Positions 40,740-51,347 of a DNA stretch of 52,894 nt are shown piece after piece. The stretch covers positions 1 through 52,894 of the forward strand of contig CABYIR010000007.1 of NCBI GenBank assembly GCA_902518955.1, given 5' to 3'. How positions within the stretch are numbered: position 1 is the stretch's first letter; each line of letters begins with the position of its first letter. The notes under the pieces are model-generated. The model made no database searches and was not told the origin of the DNA. It saw nothing but the letters and a program-made list of their open reading frames with translations. The translations under genes were made by a program, and so were the position numbers. Source of the stretch: an uncultured Pelagibacteraceae bacterium. GTDB taxonomy: Bacteria; Pseudomonadota; Alphaproteobacteria; Pelagibacterales; AG-422-B15.

Positions 40740-42120
40740 TTAGATCATCTAATATTTTATATGGCCAATCAGTAATATCTCCAGCACCCAGAAAAATGTA
40801 GATCTCATCTTTTTTACTTTTTTTCATTTCCTCTTTGATATCGTCTAGGCTATTTAGATAGCAACTGACTGTATTTGAGCCCTTACCAATTAATTTAATT
40901 ATTTTATTAAGATTAAAGTTTAAAGGTTTACGTTCATTTGCTGAGTAAACATTTGATATAAACACTTTATCAGAACTAACAAAAGACCTTGAAAATTCTT
41001 TTAATAATGGAATTAGTCTAGAGTACCTATGTGGTTGAAAAACTGCAGTAATTATTGATTTTGGATAAGCATTCTTCAAACCAAGCAGTAAATTTTCGAT
41101 TTCAGTAGGATGATGAGCATAATCATCAATTAATTTTATTGAATTATACTTGCCAACATAAGTTAGCCTTCTATTTACACCTTTAAAATTTCTTAGAGAT
41201 TTCTTTGCTTTAGTTATTGAAAGATCTAGTTCTGTAGAAATAGCAATTGCAGCTAGCGCATTTAAAACATTATATTTCCCAAGCATAGGTATATGAAAAT
41301 TTTTAATACAGTAATTTTTTTTCTTTATATTTATATCAATATCAAAATACGTTTTTTCCTTTTTGTATCTAATATTAAAAGCTCTAATATTACTCTTTTT
41401 GACAGTACCGTAGGTTATAATATTAGTATTTTTTATTGATTTAACTAATAGCTTAATCGAAGGGTCATCTAAACATACAACTGCAAATCCATAAAATGGT
41501 ATATTTGAGATAAACCTCTTAAAGCTTTTTTTAAGTTCATTGTAGTTTCCGTAATATTCTAAATGTTCTTTATCAATATTTGTCACTACTGAAATATATG
41601 GATCCAATTTTAAAAATGTTCCATCAGACTCGTCTGCTTCAACAATTATCCATTCTCCCTTTCCTAACCGAGTATTTGTTCCAAATTCATTGATTATTCC
41701 TCCATTAATAACTGTGGGAGAAAGCCCATAATCAGAGATTAGTGATGCAATAAGAGTTGTAGTTGTTGTTTTTCCATGAGAGCCAGAAATTGCAATTGTT
41801 TTTTTTAATTTGATTAGTTGTGATAAAATAGATGATCGAGATATTGTTGGAATTTTTAACTTTAATGCCTCTTTGATTTCTGGATTTTTATTATCAATTG
41901 CTGAAGAATAAATAATAATATCAGCATTTATAATATTTTTTTTATTATGCCCTATAAAAACTCTTATTCTTTTTTTATTAAGTCGTAAGACATTTTTACT
42001 TTTAGAAATATCACTACCTTGAACTTTATAACCCATACCATGTAGAATCTCAGCAATTCCACTCATTCCAATTCCACCAATACCGATAATGTGAATTTTA
42101 TTTTTTTTATTTATATTCAT
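40729..42120 (-). CDS. murC: UDP-N-acetylmuramate--L-alanine ligase
   Basis: A 463-residue Mur ligase. The N-terminal UDP-binding motif GIGGIGMSGIAEIL is at 13-26, the P-loop GSHGKTTTT at 113-121, and the EADESDGTFL and DDYAHHPTEI motifs follow. It adds the first stem residue, L-Ala. It overlaps murG by 14 bases. Confidence 0.96.
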   Translation of the reverse strand: MNINKKNKIHIIGIGGIGMSGIAEILHGMGYKVQGSDISKSKNVLRLNKKRIRVFIGHNKKNIINADIIIYSSAIDNKNPEIKEALKLKIPTISRSSILSQLIKLKKTIAISGSHGKTTTTTLIASLISDYGLSPTVINGGIINEFGTNTRLGKGEWIIVEADESDGTFLKLDPYISVVTNIDKEHLEYYGNYNELKKSFKRFISNIPFYGFAVVCLDDPSIKLLVKSIKNTNIITYGTVKKSNIRAFNIRYKKEKTYFDIDINIKKKNYCIKNFHIPMLGKYNVLNALAAIAISTELDLSITKAKKSLRNFKGVNRRLTYVGKYNSIKLIDDYAHHPTEIENLLLGLKNAYPKSIITAVFQPHRYSRLIPLLKEFSRSFVSSDKVFISNVYSANERKPLNFNLNKIIKLIGKGSNTVSCYLNSLDDIKEEMKKSKKDEIYIFLGAGDITDWPYKILDDLNEN

Positions 42121-43168
42121 AAAGTTTTGATAATATATGCTCTGAGCTATTGGTAATTTTAATTCTTGATAATTTTGATTTGATATAACCTGAATTTTCT
42201 TCGAAATATAGCAATCTATATGCTTCTAATGATAAATTTATAGAATTTAAATCTTCATTTCTTATAACTTTAGAACATTTAATATCAGATAGTTTTTTTG
42301 CATTAAAATATTGATGATCATCTACAGCATATGGAAACGGTATTAGAATTGATGGTTTTTTTGCATTTATGATCTCATTTGTAGTTGATGAACCAGATCT
42401 AGAAATAATAATATCAGACATATGTATTAGCGTTGTCATATCATCAAAATAATCACTCACTTCACAACTTAATTTATTAGCCGTATAGAAATTTTTTATT
42501 TTTTTAAGATCTTCTAACCTGCCTTGATGACTAACATGTATCTTCTTACTCACTTTATCTTGAAGTTGCACAATTGCTTTTGGAACAATCTCAGAAAGAG
42601 ATTTTGATCCTTGACTACCTCCAATTACACAAATTCTTATCTTATCAATATTTTTACTTATAATTCTTTTATCATTCTTCAGATCACGAACTGGCATGCC
42701 AACATTAATAACCTTTGCTCTAAATTTGTTGTCAATTTTTAATGTTTTTTCAAAAGTAGTAAAAATAATCTTTGCTTTACTGACTAAATTACGGTTTGCT
42801 TTTCCCATGACGGCGTTAGCTTCATGAATTGCAATCTTATAATTTAATATTTTTGCAGCATATAATGGTGCTAAAGTCATATAGCCACCGAATCCAACAA
42901 CAAAATCAGCTTTTGAATTTAGAAATATAAATAATGACCTTATATAAAATAATGGAATATTGAAAATTTGTGAAACTCTATTATTTGCCTTGAATAGATT
43001 TTTTAATATTTTTTTATCCTTTTCTGGAATCGTATCAAAAAAAACTCTTCCTCTTTCATCTGTAATTATCTTGCATTCAATTTTTTTTTTTTTAATAAAT
43101 CTATAAGTCGTTAGCATTGGCAAACAGTGGCCTCCTGTGCCTCCGCCAACTAAATATATTTTTCTCAT
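42107..43168 (-). CDS. murG: Lipid II synthase MurG (GlcNAc transferase)
   Basis: A 353-residue GT28 glycosyltransferase acting on the inner face of the membrane. The first G-loop GGGTGGH (8-14), VVGFGGYMTLAPL, HEANAVMGKANR, and the donor-side GGSQGSKSLSE are intact. It adds GlcNAc from UDP-GlcNAc to lipid I. It starts 15 bases after ftsW. Confidence 0.96.
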   Translation of the reverse strand: MRKIYLVGGGTGGHCLPMLTTYRFIKKKKIECKIITDERGRVFFDTIPEKDKKILKNLFKANNRVSQIFNIPLFYIRSLFIFLNSKADFVVGFGGYMTLAPLYAAKILNYKIAIHEANAVMGKANRNLVSKAKIIFTTFEKTLKIDNKFRAKVINVGMPVRDLKNDKRIISKNIDKIRICVIGGSQGSKSLSEIVPKAIVQLQDKVSKKIHVSHQGRLEDLKKIKNFYTANKLSCEVSDYFDDMTTLIHMSDIIISRSGSSTTNEIINAKKPSILIPFPYAVDDHQYFNAKKLSDIKCSKVIRNEDLNSINLSLEAYRLLYFEENSGYIKSKLSRIKITNSSEHILSKLYEYK

Positions 43169-43183
43169 AGTTTATTATTATTT

Positions 43184-44293
43184 CTAAATGTGTCTTTTTT
43201 TTGAAAGTAACATAATTAGACCAAAAGTAATAGATATACCTATTATTGATGAACCTCCATAGCTTATGAATGGTAATGTCATTCCAGTTGATGGCGTGAG
43301 ACTAATATTAACAGAAATATGTATTAATGCCTGTAATGAAAAATATATGATTAGAGAAAAAAGACTTATCTGAAGAAAATGATTTTTTTCATCGTATAAT
43401 CGAATAAATACTCGATATGCAATAAATAAAAAAATAAATAAAATAAATATACAACCTATTATGCCAAATTCTTCTGCAATAACAGCATATATATAGTCAG
43501 TGTAAGCCTCAGGAAGATCTATCTTTAAAGTTCCATTACCAGGACCTACACCAAATAGCCCTCCACTATTTATTGCTTCTTTTGCTAGTTCTGGCTGATA
43601 ATTATTTATTCCATCAGGCCACAAAAAACTATCAATTCTATTTTTTACGTTAAAATTAAAAAAATATATAAATATTGAAAAGAAAATACCACAAAATAAT
43701 ATTAAGCAAATAATCCAAAAACTAAATCCACTTATAAATATTGAAGAAACAAAAATAGATGTAATTAAAAAAAGTTGACTAATATCTGGTTGAATTACCA
43801 AGATTACTCCTATTGCTATGAATGACAGAATACTTACACCATATTTATATTGATTTGACTGACCAGTTTTAGACTCCAAGAAAAAAGCAAGTGCCAAACA
43901 AAAAAAAGGTTTTATGAATTCAATTGGCATAATTGTAAAATAATTAAGACTTATCCATCTTTTTGATCCATTCCACTCCTGACCAATAAGTAAAGTTGAA
44001 AACAATAACAAAAAAGAAATTATAAATAATGGGAGTATTATTTTCTTTAAATGATTTATTCTTAGCATGGATATTCCAATGCTGATTAAAAGACCGATTA
44101 TTAGATATATGTGCTGTGTCGAGAAAATTGATAGTATGCCTATATTATTTATGTAAATAGATGTTGGATTTATTGTTAAGCTTATCAAAAAGCCCGATAT
44201 CATTAAAATCAATAAAGATATTAAAAGCCATTTATCTATTTGTTTCCACCACTCATTTAAAATACTACTCTCATGAAGAGTATCATTTTTCAT
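43184..44293 (-). CDS. ftsW: Septal peptidoglycan glycosyltransferase FtsW
   Basis: A 369-residue SEDS membrane protein with about ten helices. Conserved texts are GVGPGNGTLKIDLPEAYTD, AVIAEEFGIIG and LPFISYGGSS. It polymerises lipid II at the septum with FtsI. The dcw location between murD and murG separates it from RodA at 9081. Start and the stop of murD share one base. Confidence 0.95.
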   Translation of the reverse strand: MKNDTLHESSILNEWWKQIDKWLLISLLILMISGFLISLTINPTSIYINNIGILSIFSTQHIYLIIGLLISIGISMLRINHLKKIILPLFIISFLLLFSTLLIGQEWNGSKRWISLNYFTIMPIEFIKPFFCLALAFFLESKTGQSNQYKYGVSILSFIAIGVILVIQPDISQLFLITSIFVSSIFISGFSFWIICLILFCGIFFSIFIYFFNFNVKNRIDSFLWPDGINNYQPELAKEAINSGGLFGVGPGNGTLKIDLPEAYTDYIYAVIAEEFGIIGCIFILFIFLFIAYRVFIRLYDEKNHFLQISLFSLIIYFSLQALIHISVNISLTPSTGMTLPFISYGGSSIIGISITFGLIMLLSKKRHI

Positions 44294-45669
44294 TAAACAA
44301 ACTTTCTAGTAATTAATTTTTTAAATATCTTTCCTCTTTCTTCAAAGTTTTTATATTGATCAAATGAAGCGGCGCCAGGACAAAATAAAATAGTTGAGTG
44401 CTTTTTTAAATCTATATCACTATAACACTTTCTAATGACTTCATTTAAATTTGAAGAGGCAAATATCTTATTAGTTTTTGAAAAAAAATTTATAAATGAC
44501 TTTTTATCAATACCTGTTATATAAACTTTCTTAAGTTTATTAACATAAGGTAAAAGCATATTTAAATTTTTGTCTTTAAGGACTCCACCACAAATGAGGT
44601 AAATATTTTTATAATTCTTTATCGCTCTTACCATAGATTCGATATTGGTTGCCTTCGAGTCGTTAATGATCATAGTTTTGTTATTATCAAAAATGAGTTC
44701 TTGACGATGATTTAATCCAATATAACTATTAAGCGCTTTTTTAGTAAATAGATCTTTTAATTTAAGAGAAGATAATACTTGATAAGTAATTTGAACATTT
44801 TCTTCATTATGCTCACCATTCAAGTGTGGGTTACTATGCTTTATCTTCCTTAATTTTGATGTGATTATCAATTTCTTTTTTGATAAGTAAGATTGACTTT
44901 TCATTTTTTCAAAATGAAGAGAAATTGTATTATTTTTTTTATCTTTCAACAGCTTTAATGCTTTTGATTTAATTAAGTCATGGTTACAATTCAATATTGC
45001 TGTATCATCGTTTGTTAAATTTTTAAAAATCTTTGATTTTTGATTAAAGTAATTTCTCATATTTTTATGTCTACTTAAATGATCTGAAGATAAATTGGAA
45101 ATAACTGCAATATTTGGAGCAAAGATTTTTGAAGTTTCTAATTGATATGATGATACTTCTATTATGAGAAATCCATTTCTTATTAGCTTTGAACTAAATA
45201 TCGAATTTCCAATATTACCAATTAGAGAAGTTTTTATTCCATTTGATTTTAATAAATGATTAATTAAAGTTACAATTGTTGATTTTCCATTTGTACCAGT
45301 AACAGCAATTATCTTAATATTATTTTTATTGATTTTATTATTTTTCGATATTGCAACTTGAAATAAATCAAGTTCACTAATAATTCTCTTATTATTTTTT
45401 TTAGCAATATTAATTAGTTTATGTTGTGATTTTCCAATAATACCTATTCCTGGACTTGGCACTACATAGTCAATAGTATTCCATACTTTGCTTATATTAA
45501 AAAATTTTTTGAATTTTGTTTGAGTAATTTTTTTTCTTACTTTTGGGTCATCATCCCAATAGATTATATTTGCTTTACTTTTAGATAATGACCTTGAAAT
45601 TGACAAACCAGTTTTGCCCATACCCAAAATAAGAAATGTTTTATTGGAAAAATAATTTGATGTTATCAT
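44293..45669 (-). CDS. murD: UDP-N-acetylmuramoyl-L-alanine--D-glutamate ligase
   Basis: A 458-residue Mur ligase. The Rossmann-like N-domain starts FLILGMGKTGLSI (12-24), the P-loop GTNGKST is at 125-131, and NLSSDHLSRH and LNHRQELI mark the central and C-domains. It adds D-Glu. It is shorter on GC and richer in Lys than its neighbours, but no key residue seems missing. Confidence 0.95.
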   Translation of the reverse strand: MITSNYFSNKTFLILGMGKTGLSISRSLSKSKANIIYWDDDPKVRKKITQTKFKKFFNISKVWNTIDYVVPSPGIGIIGKSQHKLINIAKKNNKRIISELDLFQVAISKNNKINKNNIKIIAVTGTNGKSTIVTLINHLLKSNGIKTSLIGNIGNSIFSSKLIRNGFLIIEVSSYQLETSKIFAPNIAVISNLSSDHLSRHKNMRNYFNQKSKIFKNLTNDDTAILNCNHDLIKSKALKLLKDKKNNTISLHFEKMKSQSYLSKKKLIITSKLRKIKHSNPHLNGEHNEENVQITYQVLSSLKLKDLFTKKALNSYIGLNHRQELIFDNNKTMIINDSKATNIESMVRAIKNYKNIYLICGGVLKDKNLNMLLPYVNKLKKVYITGIDKKSFINFFSKTNKIFASSNLNEVIRKCYSDIDLKKHSTILFCPGAASFDQYKNFEERGKIFKKLITRKFV

Positions 45670-45677
45670 CCTTTTAT

Positions 45678-46766
45678 TTATCTAATTTTAAGTGTCGCCA
45701 AGCCGATTAGAGCTAAAATAAGAGCTATAATCCAAAATCTAATTACAATTTGAGATTCTGGCCATCCCTTGTGCTCAAAATGATGATGAAGAGGAGCCAT
45801 TCTAAAAATTCTCTTTCCAGTCAATTTGAAAGATCCAACTTGCAATATAACTGATAACGCTTCAGCTACAAAAATACCACCTACAATTGCTAAAACTAAT
45901 TCTTGTTTAATAATTACACTGATTGCACCGAGTGTTCCACCCAATGCAAGTGATCCAGTGTCTCCCATAAAAACCATGGCAGGTGGAGCATTGTACCAAA
46001 GGAAGCCAAGAGAGGCTCCAATCATTGCTCCACAAAGTATAGCTAACTCACCGGCACCAGGAACATAATTTATGTGCAGATAATCAGAAAAAATAATATT
46101 TCCAGCAAGGTAACAAATGATTGCAAAAGTTGCAGCTACAATCATCACTGGAACTATCGCGAGACCATCAAGACCGTCAGTTAAATTTACTGCATTTGCA
46201 GAGCCAACAATAACGATAATTATAAAAGGAATTGAAAAATATCCTAAATTTATAAAAACATCTTTGAGCAATGGAAGAGTCAAGAGATTAAGATCTTCAA
46301 TATTTAGTAACATACTTGTCCAATAAATAAAAATACCTACTGATAAAGCTTGAAGTAAAAGTCTCATCCTTCCAGAAATTCCATTACTAGAATTCTTTGC
46401 AACCTTACTATAGTCATCAATGAAACCTATAAATCCAAAAGATAGAGTTATGAAAAGTATTGGAAGCATTACATCTGTATTAAAATCACTCCACATTAGA
46501 ACAGAAACGGTAATTGATAGTAAAATTATAATTCCACCCATGGTAGGTGTTCCCTTTTTAGCGATTAGGTGAGATTGTGGACCATCCTCTCTAATTGGTT
46601 GTCCATCCTCTTGAAAAGAAGAAATATAATTGATCAATGCTGGTCCAAAAAATAAAATTAAAGTAAACGAAGTAAATAATGCAAGGCCAGCTCTAACTGT
46701 TAAGTAATTTACTAAGTTTAAGAGTGATATATTTATATCAATATAATTTATTAATTCTAATATCAT
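45678..46766 (-). CDS. mraY: Phospho-N-acetylmuramoyl-pentapeptide transferase
   Basis: A 362-residue integral membrane enzyme with about ten helices that makes lipid I from UDP-MurNAc-pentapeptide and undecaprenyl phosphate. Signature loops are TPTMGG (73-78), FIDDYSKVAKNSSNG (115-129) with the Mg-binding Asp pair, NAVNLTDGLDGLA (191-203), FMGDTGSLALGG, and the MAPLHHHFE loop near the C-terminus. Confidence 0.97.
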   Translation of the reverse strand: MILELINYIDINISLLNLVNYLTVRAGLALFTSFTLILFFGPALINYISSFQEDGQPIREDGPQSHLIAKKGTPTMGGIIILLSITVSVLMWSDFNTDVMLPILFITLSFGFIGFIDDYSKVAKNSSNGISGRMRLLLQALSVGIFIYWTSMLLNIEDLNLLTLPLLKDVFINLGYFSIPFIIIVIVGSANAVNLTDGLDGLAIVPVMIVAATFAIICYLAGNIIFSDYLHINYVPGAGELAILCGAMIGASLGFLWYNAPPAMVFMGDTGSLALGGTLGAISVIIKQELVLAIVGGIFVAEALSVILQVGSFKLTGKRIFRMAPLHHHFEHKGWPESQIVIRFWIIALILALIGLATLKIR

Positions 46767-46771
46767 TTAAC

Positions 46772-48142
46772 TTATATTTTTTTGATATGGTTTATAAATT
46801 TACTTAATCCGACAGCATTAGAACCTTTTACATAGATAATAGAGTTATTACATATTTCATAGTTAAATTTATCAATTAGTTCATTTACATCATGAAAAAG
46901 ATTATCTTTTTTATTTAAGCTCAATTCCCTAATTAATTTGAATTGTTTACCAACATAATAACAATGTTTAGAATTAAATGATGTTATAAGTCTAAATAAA
47001 GAATTATGATAATAGTGACTTTTCTTTCCTAGTTCAAACATTTCCCCAATAATATATATTTTACTATTATTATTTTGATTATTAAAAGATTTGAGGGTAG
47101 CAAAATATGATTCGGGGCTTGCATTGTATGAGTGATCAATAACTTTAAAATTTTGATTTCCTTTTTTAATTTTTAATAAATTTCCTCTACCGCTTGTAAG
47201 CTCTAATTTACCATAGTCCTTAATAAAGCTTGTTTTTAAATTCAATGCTTGCAAACTGCTTATAATTGCTAGTGAATTTGAGATTAAATGTTCGTGAGTG
47301 TTGGGTAATGAGTAATTTACTATTTGAGCATTTTGAAGTCTTACACTTAAAAATAATTTATTTTTTTTTCTTATTACTTTTTTTAGTTGAACATTAGAGT
47401 CTTTTGATTTTCCAAAGGAAATTATCGGCTTGAAATAGTTTTTTTTAGACTCTCTTTTCATTAAAGAAAAATATTTATCATCACGATTTAAAATTATCGA
47501 CTTTAATCCACGTGATGAATTCAGAATTTCGGATTTTGCGTATGCAATATCCCGGATTGATTTAAAATTACCCCCATGAACAAAGGCAATATTTAATATA
47601 CATGAAATATCTGGTTGAAGTATTTTAGTTAACTTAGAAAGTTCATTTTTATGATTCATTCCTAATTCAAATATTCCAATATCATCTTTTTTTGACATAT
47701 TTAGTATCTCCAAGGGGAGTCCAATATTATTATTATATGATTTTCTGGAACAAAAAATTTTGTATTTTTTTGCAGTAATTTTGGATAATGCGTCTTTTGT
47801 TCCTGTCTTACCTACACTTCCTGTAATTGCAATTATTGTTCCTTTAAGTTCATTTCTATAATATTTTGCCAACTTTATCATCGCTCTGTGGACATTATGA
47901 ACCTTTACTTGTGGATGCTTAATTTTTCGTTGAATTTTTTCTACAATTGCTAGAGAAGCACCATTTTTAAATGCTTCATTTAAATAATGATGACCATCAG
48001 TATTTTTGCCTTTAAGAGCAAAAAAAATATTACTTTTCTTGACCTGTTTTGAATCTATCGCAGCTCCAGAAAACGACATCTCTTTAATTTTTTTATCTAA
48101 AATCAAATTTATAACCTTTGAATCTAAATAATCATTTTTCAT
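46772..48142 (-). CDS. murF: UDP-N-acetylmuramoyl-tripeptide--D-alanyl-D-alanine ligase
   Basis: A Mur ligase of about 456 residues (460 from the earlier Met). Counted from the earlier Met, the P-loop GSVGKTGTK is at 112-120. NNIGLPLEIL, ELGMNHKNEL and HSYNASPESY follow. It adds D-Ala-D-Ala supplied by Ddl. I chose the ATG at 48142 because it overlaps the murE stop as ATGA; an in-frame ATG four codons upstream (48154) is the alternative and has a slightly better purine stretch before it. Confidence 0.94.
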   Translation of the reverse strand: MKNDYLDSKVINLILDKKIKEMSFSGAAIDSKQVKKSNIFFALKGKNTDGHHYLNEAFKNGASLAIVEKIQRKIKHPQVKVHNVHRAMIKLAKYYRNELKGTIIAITGSVGKTGTKDALSKITAKKYKIFCSRKSYNNNIGLPLEILNMSKKDDIGIFELGMNHKNELSKLTKILQPDISCILNIAFVHGGNFKSIRDIAYAKSEILNSSRGLKSIILNRDDKYFSLMKRESKKNYFKPIISFGKSKDSNVQLKKVIRKKNKLFLSVRLQNAQIVNYSLPNTHEHLISNSLAIISSLQALNLKTSFIKDYGKLELTSGRGNLLKIKKGNQNFKVIDHSYNASPESYFATLKSFNNQNNNSKIYIIGEMFELGKKSHYYHNSLFRLITSFNSKHCYYVGKQFKLIRELSLNKKDNLFHDVNELIDKFNYEICNNSIIYVKGSNAVGLSKFINHIKKI

Positions 48143-49566
48143 GATTGTGCACATATTTCTTTAGCAATCTTTACGTCATCGAACTTATGATAGACATCAT
48201 TAATTATTTGATATTTTTCGTGCCCTTTACCAGCAATAACTAGTAAATCAGAATGCTTAAGTTTTTTTATAGATCTTCTAATTGCAGTTTTTCTATTTGA
48301 AATATTTATAATCGAATTAGCTCTTCCAATGATTTCTTTTCTTATTTTTTTTGGATCTTCGAATCTAGGATTATCATCAGTAACTATTACTGAATCTGCA
48401 TATCTAATTGAAATTGCACCCATTTTTTTTCTTTTCGATCGATCTCTGTTTCCACCGCAACCAAATAAAACATGTAAATTTCCAGATGTCATTTTCCTTG
48501 CCTCGATTAATACTTTTTCTAAGGCATCTGGGGTGTGAGCAAAATCAACAAATACTTTTGCATTATTAGTTTTTTTATGACCAACAAATTGCATTCTTCC
48601 TGGTATTTGTGGCACTCTAGTAATTACTTTACTTATTTTTTCGAATGAAAATCCATATTTTACCAATGAGTAATAAGCTAAAAGTAGGTTTTCAATTTGA
48701 AAAAAAGGAACATTTTTAAATGAAAAAGAATATTTTTTATTTAAATATTCAAGTAATACGATAATATGAGTTTTTGTTAATCTTTTTGTTTTTAGTATAT
48801 TAAAGTTACTTTTTTCTGATTTAAAATAATGAATGTTTTTATTATTTTTTAAACTTTTTTTTATCTTTTTAATTTCGTTAGTATTTTCATTAATTATTGA
48901 TGTACCACTTGTTTTCAAATGTCTTTTAAATAACCGCATTTTACTATTAAGATAATTTTGAAAATTTTTATGAAAATCTAAATGGTCATGAGATATATTT
49001 GTCATAATAGCAAGATCAAAATTAAGTCCACATAGTCTTTTTTGTTCCAGACCATGACTTGAGGCTTCCATTACCACATATTTAATTTTTTTTTCTTTCA
49101 TCTTTTTAAGAGTCCTGGCAATTGATATTGGATCTGGGGTGGTTAGAGTAGATTTTTCTTTTACGTCAATAGAGTTTCCAATAGTTCCAATAATTCCAAC
49201 TTTTTTATTTAATTTTTTAAGTATATGATAAATAAAATAACTTACTGAAGTTTTGCCATTTGTGCCTGTTACTGCAATTAGATTATTTATTTTAGAGTTA
49301 TAAAAATCATAAGCTGTATAAGACAAAGCTTCGCGAACATCATTTACATAAAATACTGGAACTTTCTTTTTTTTAATCTTTTTATTAGACGTTACTATAG
49401 CTGAGGCATGTCTCTTAATTGCATCATCTATGAACTTCGAACCATCTATCAGATATCCAGTAACTGCAAAAAATACATCATCTTTTTTTACTAGTCGAGA
49501 GTCTGAAGAAATACCTGAGATCTTAACTCTTTTGCTAATTTTTAATAATAAAGATGATTTTGCCAT
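48139..49566 (-). CDS. murE: UDP-MurNAc-L-Ala-D-Glu--meso-diaminopimelate ligase
   Basis: A 475-residue Mur ligase. The P-loop GTNGKTS is at 101-107, TTPDPISI and MEASSHGLEQKRL are substrate-binding blocks, and the amino-acid selecting motif is DNPR (398-401), which specifies meso-diaminopimelate rather than lysine. The stop of ftsI and the start of murE share base 49566. Confidence 0.96.
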   Translation of the reverse strand: MAKSSLLLKISKRVKISGISSDSRLVKKDDVFFAVTGYLIDGSKFIDDAIKRHASAIVTSNKKIKKKKVPVFYVNDVREALSYTAYDFYNSKINNLIAVTGTNGKTSVSYFIYHILKKLNKKVGIIGTIGNSIDVKEKSTLTTPDPISIARTLKKMKEKKIKYVVMEASSHGLEQKRLCGLNFDLAIMTNISHDHLDFHKNFQNYLNSKMRLFKRHLKTSGTSIINENTNEIKKIKKSLKNNKNIHYFKSEKSNFNILKTKRLTKTHIIVLLEYLNKKYSFSFKNVPFFQIENLLLAYYSLVKYGFSFEKISKVITRVPQIPGRMQFVGHKKTNNAKVFVDFAHTPDALEKVLIEARKMTSGNLHVLFGCGGNRDRSKRKKMGAISIRYADSVIVTDDNPRFEDPKKIRKEIIGRANSIINISNRKTAIRRSIKKLKHSDLLVIAGKGHEKYQIINDVYHKFDDVKIAKEICAQS

Positions 49567-51344
49567 TAATTAAATGAAGTATTAATAATAATATCACTAT
49601 CATTTAATTTATACTTACTTTTTGTGTCTAAAATAGGACTTATTCTGTCTATCACTTCTCTACTTACTCTAGCTGAGTTCCAGCCTGCATCTGTCCACCC
49701 AAATGTATCATAAGCATGCTCCCTATCATTAATTGGCTTCGGTGAATCGAGCGATATTAGAATAATATATTTTGGTTTATTTATTGGAAAAGCGGCAATA
49801 AAGGTTGCTAGTTTTCCTAAATTTTTATCATAATATCCATTAACATTTCTTCTAGCTGTTCCAGTTTTACCGCCTACAAGGTATCCATGTTCATAATTAT
49901 ATTTATAAGTTTTTTTATAAGTCAATCTTTCGTTATATCCAAAGGCGGTGCTTGCAGTACCTTCAGTAACAACCTTAGAAAATAGATATCTCATTTTCTC
50001 ACTCGTATCATCTGAAAAAATCTTATTCTTAAGCTCATGTTGCTGATTTTTTTTGATCAATGAAGGTTCAATAATATATCCACCGTTTAGCACTGCAGAG
50101 GTTGCTAATGCTAGATGCAGTGGAGTTATAGAAATACCGTACCCATAAGCAATTGAATCAGTATTTACCTCTCTCCAGATTTCAGGATAAATGGGGCTTG
50201 AAAGTTCAGGAATATCTAAATTAACAATATCAAGCAACCCAAGCTTGTATAAATATTTTTTTTGATTTTCTGTACCAATATCTCTGATCATTTTAATTGT
50301 TCCAATATTAGATGAATTACTAAAAATTTCCTCAACTGAACAGAATTTATCTTGACATGGGGGATGAACATCTGAGACTCTATCTTTACCAACTTTTATA
50401 TTTTTACCAATTTCATATTTGGTATTTATATTAAATTTCTTTTCTTCCAAACCTATTGCAGCTGTAAATGTTTTCATTACTGAACCAAATTCATAAAGCC
50501 CTAAGGTATTTCTATTAAATTTCTCACCTGTTGAAATATTAGGATCAAAATCAGGCAATGAAACCATTGATATAATTTCTCCATTATTAATATTCATGAC
50601 CAAACCAGATCCACCTTTAGCATCAAAAATTTTCATTGCGTTTAATATTTCATCTCTCACGATATGCTGTATTCTCAAATCTAAAGAAGAAACCACGTCT
50701 TTATCATTCGGCAGCTTATCAATTGACATCTCAAGGCCTGAGATGCCTTTATTATCTATATCTACTTCTCCAATTACATGGCTAAATAAACTTTTATGTA
50801 GATATTTGCGTTTATAAGAATCTCTTATTTCAACACCAGTTTCTCCTAAATTAATTATCTTTTGCAATTCTTGAGGTGAAGCGTTTCTTTTTAGGTAAAA
50901 AAATTTATTTTTATTGATCTTTTTCTCAATATTTTCGTAAGAAATATCATTATAAATTGACGTAACTTTATTTAAAAACCTCTCTTTATCATGAATTTGT
51001 TCAGGAAATATTTGAATATTCTGCATCTTCAAATTAGCAGTAAGCAAAACATTGTTTCTGTCTAGAATATTTGGCCTTTTTATTAATTCATTATTTGAAA
51101 AATATTTTTCATTTGGATTAAAAAAAAAATTAAGATGCAATATTTGAATTGCTATTGCAAAAAAAAAGGCGCTAAAGATAATTGATGAAAGAATTAATCT
51201 ATTGTTAATTTTTATCTGAAATTTATCTCTTATATTATTTAACTTATCCAGTTTAAACTTTTCTTGATCATATCTGTGTGTAAATGAAAAACTCTTTTGG
51301 TTAAAATCGATTTTCTTTCTTGAGTTTCTTCTTAATTTTCTCAC
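49566..51344 (-). CDS. ftsI: Septal transpeptidase FtsI (PBP3)
   Basis: A 592-residue class B penicillin-binding protein. After a basic cytoplasmic tail there is one membrane helix (about 50-70), the pedestal domain, and the transpeptidase domain with S288-V-M-K291, S344-S-N346 and K493-T-G. It crosslinks septal wall with FtsW. It begins three bases after ftsL. Confidence 0.95.
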   Translation of the reverse strand: MRKLRRNSRKKIDFNQKSFSFTHRYDQEKFKLDKLNNIRDKFQIKINNRLILSSIIFSAFFFAIAIQILHLNFFFNPNEKYFSNNELIKRPNILDRNNVLLTANLKMQNIQIFPEQIHDKERFLNKVTSIYNDISYENIEKKINKNKFFYLKRNASPQELQKIINLGETGVEIRDSYKRKYLHKSLFSHVIGEVDIDNKGISGLEMSIDKLPNDKDVVSSLDLRIQHIVRDEILNAMKIFDAKGGSGLVMNINNGEIISMVSLPDFDPNISTGEKFNRNTLGLYEFGSVMKTFTAAIGLEEKKFNINTKYEIGKNIKVGKDRVSDVHPPCQDKFCSVEEIFSNSSNIGTIKMIRDIGTENQKKYLYKLGLLDIVNLDIPELSSPIYPEIWREVNTDSIAYGYGISITPLHLALATSAVLNGGYIIEPSLIKKNQQHELKNKIFSDDTSEKMRYLFSKVVTEGTASTAFGYNERLTYKKTYKYNYEHGYLVGGKTGTARRNVNGYYDKNLGKLATFIAAFPINKPKYIILISLDSPKPINDREHAYDTFGWTDAGWNSARVSREVIDRISPILDTKSKYKLNDSDIIINTSFN

Positions 51345-51347
51345 TGT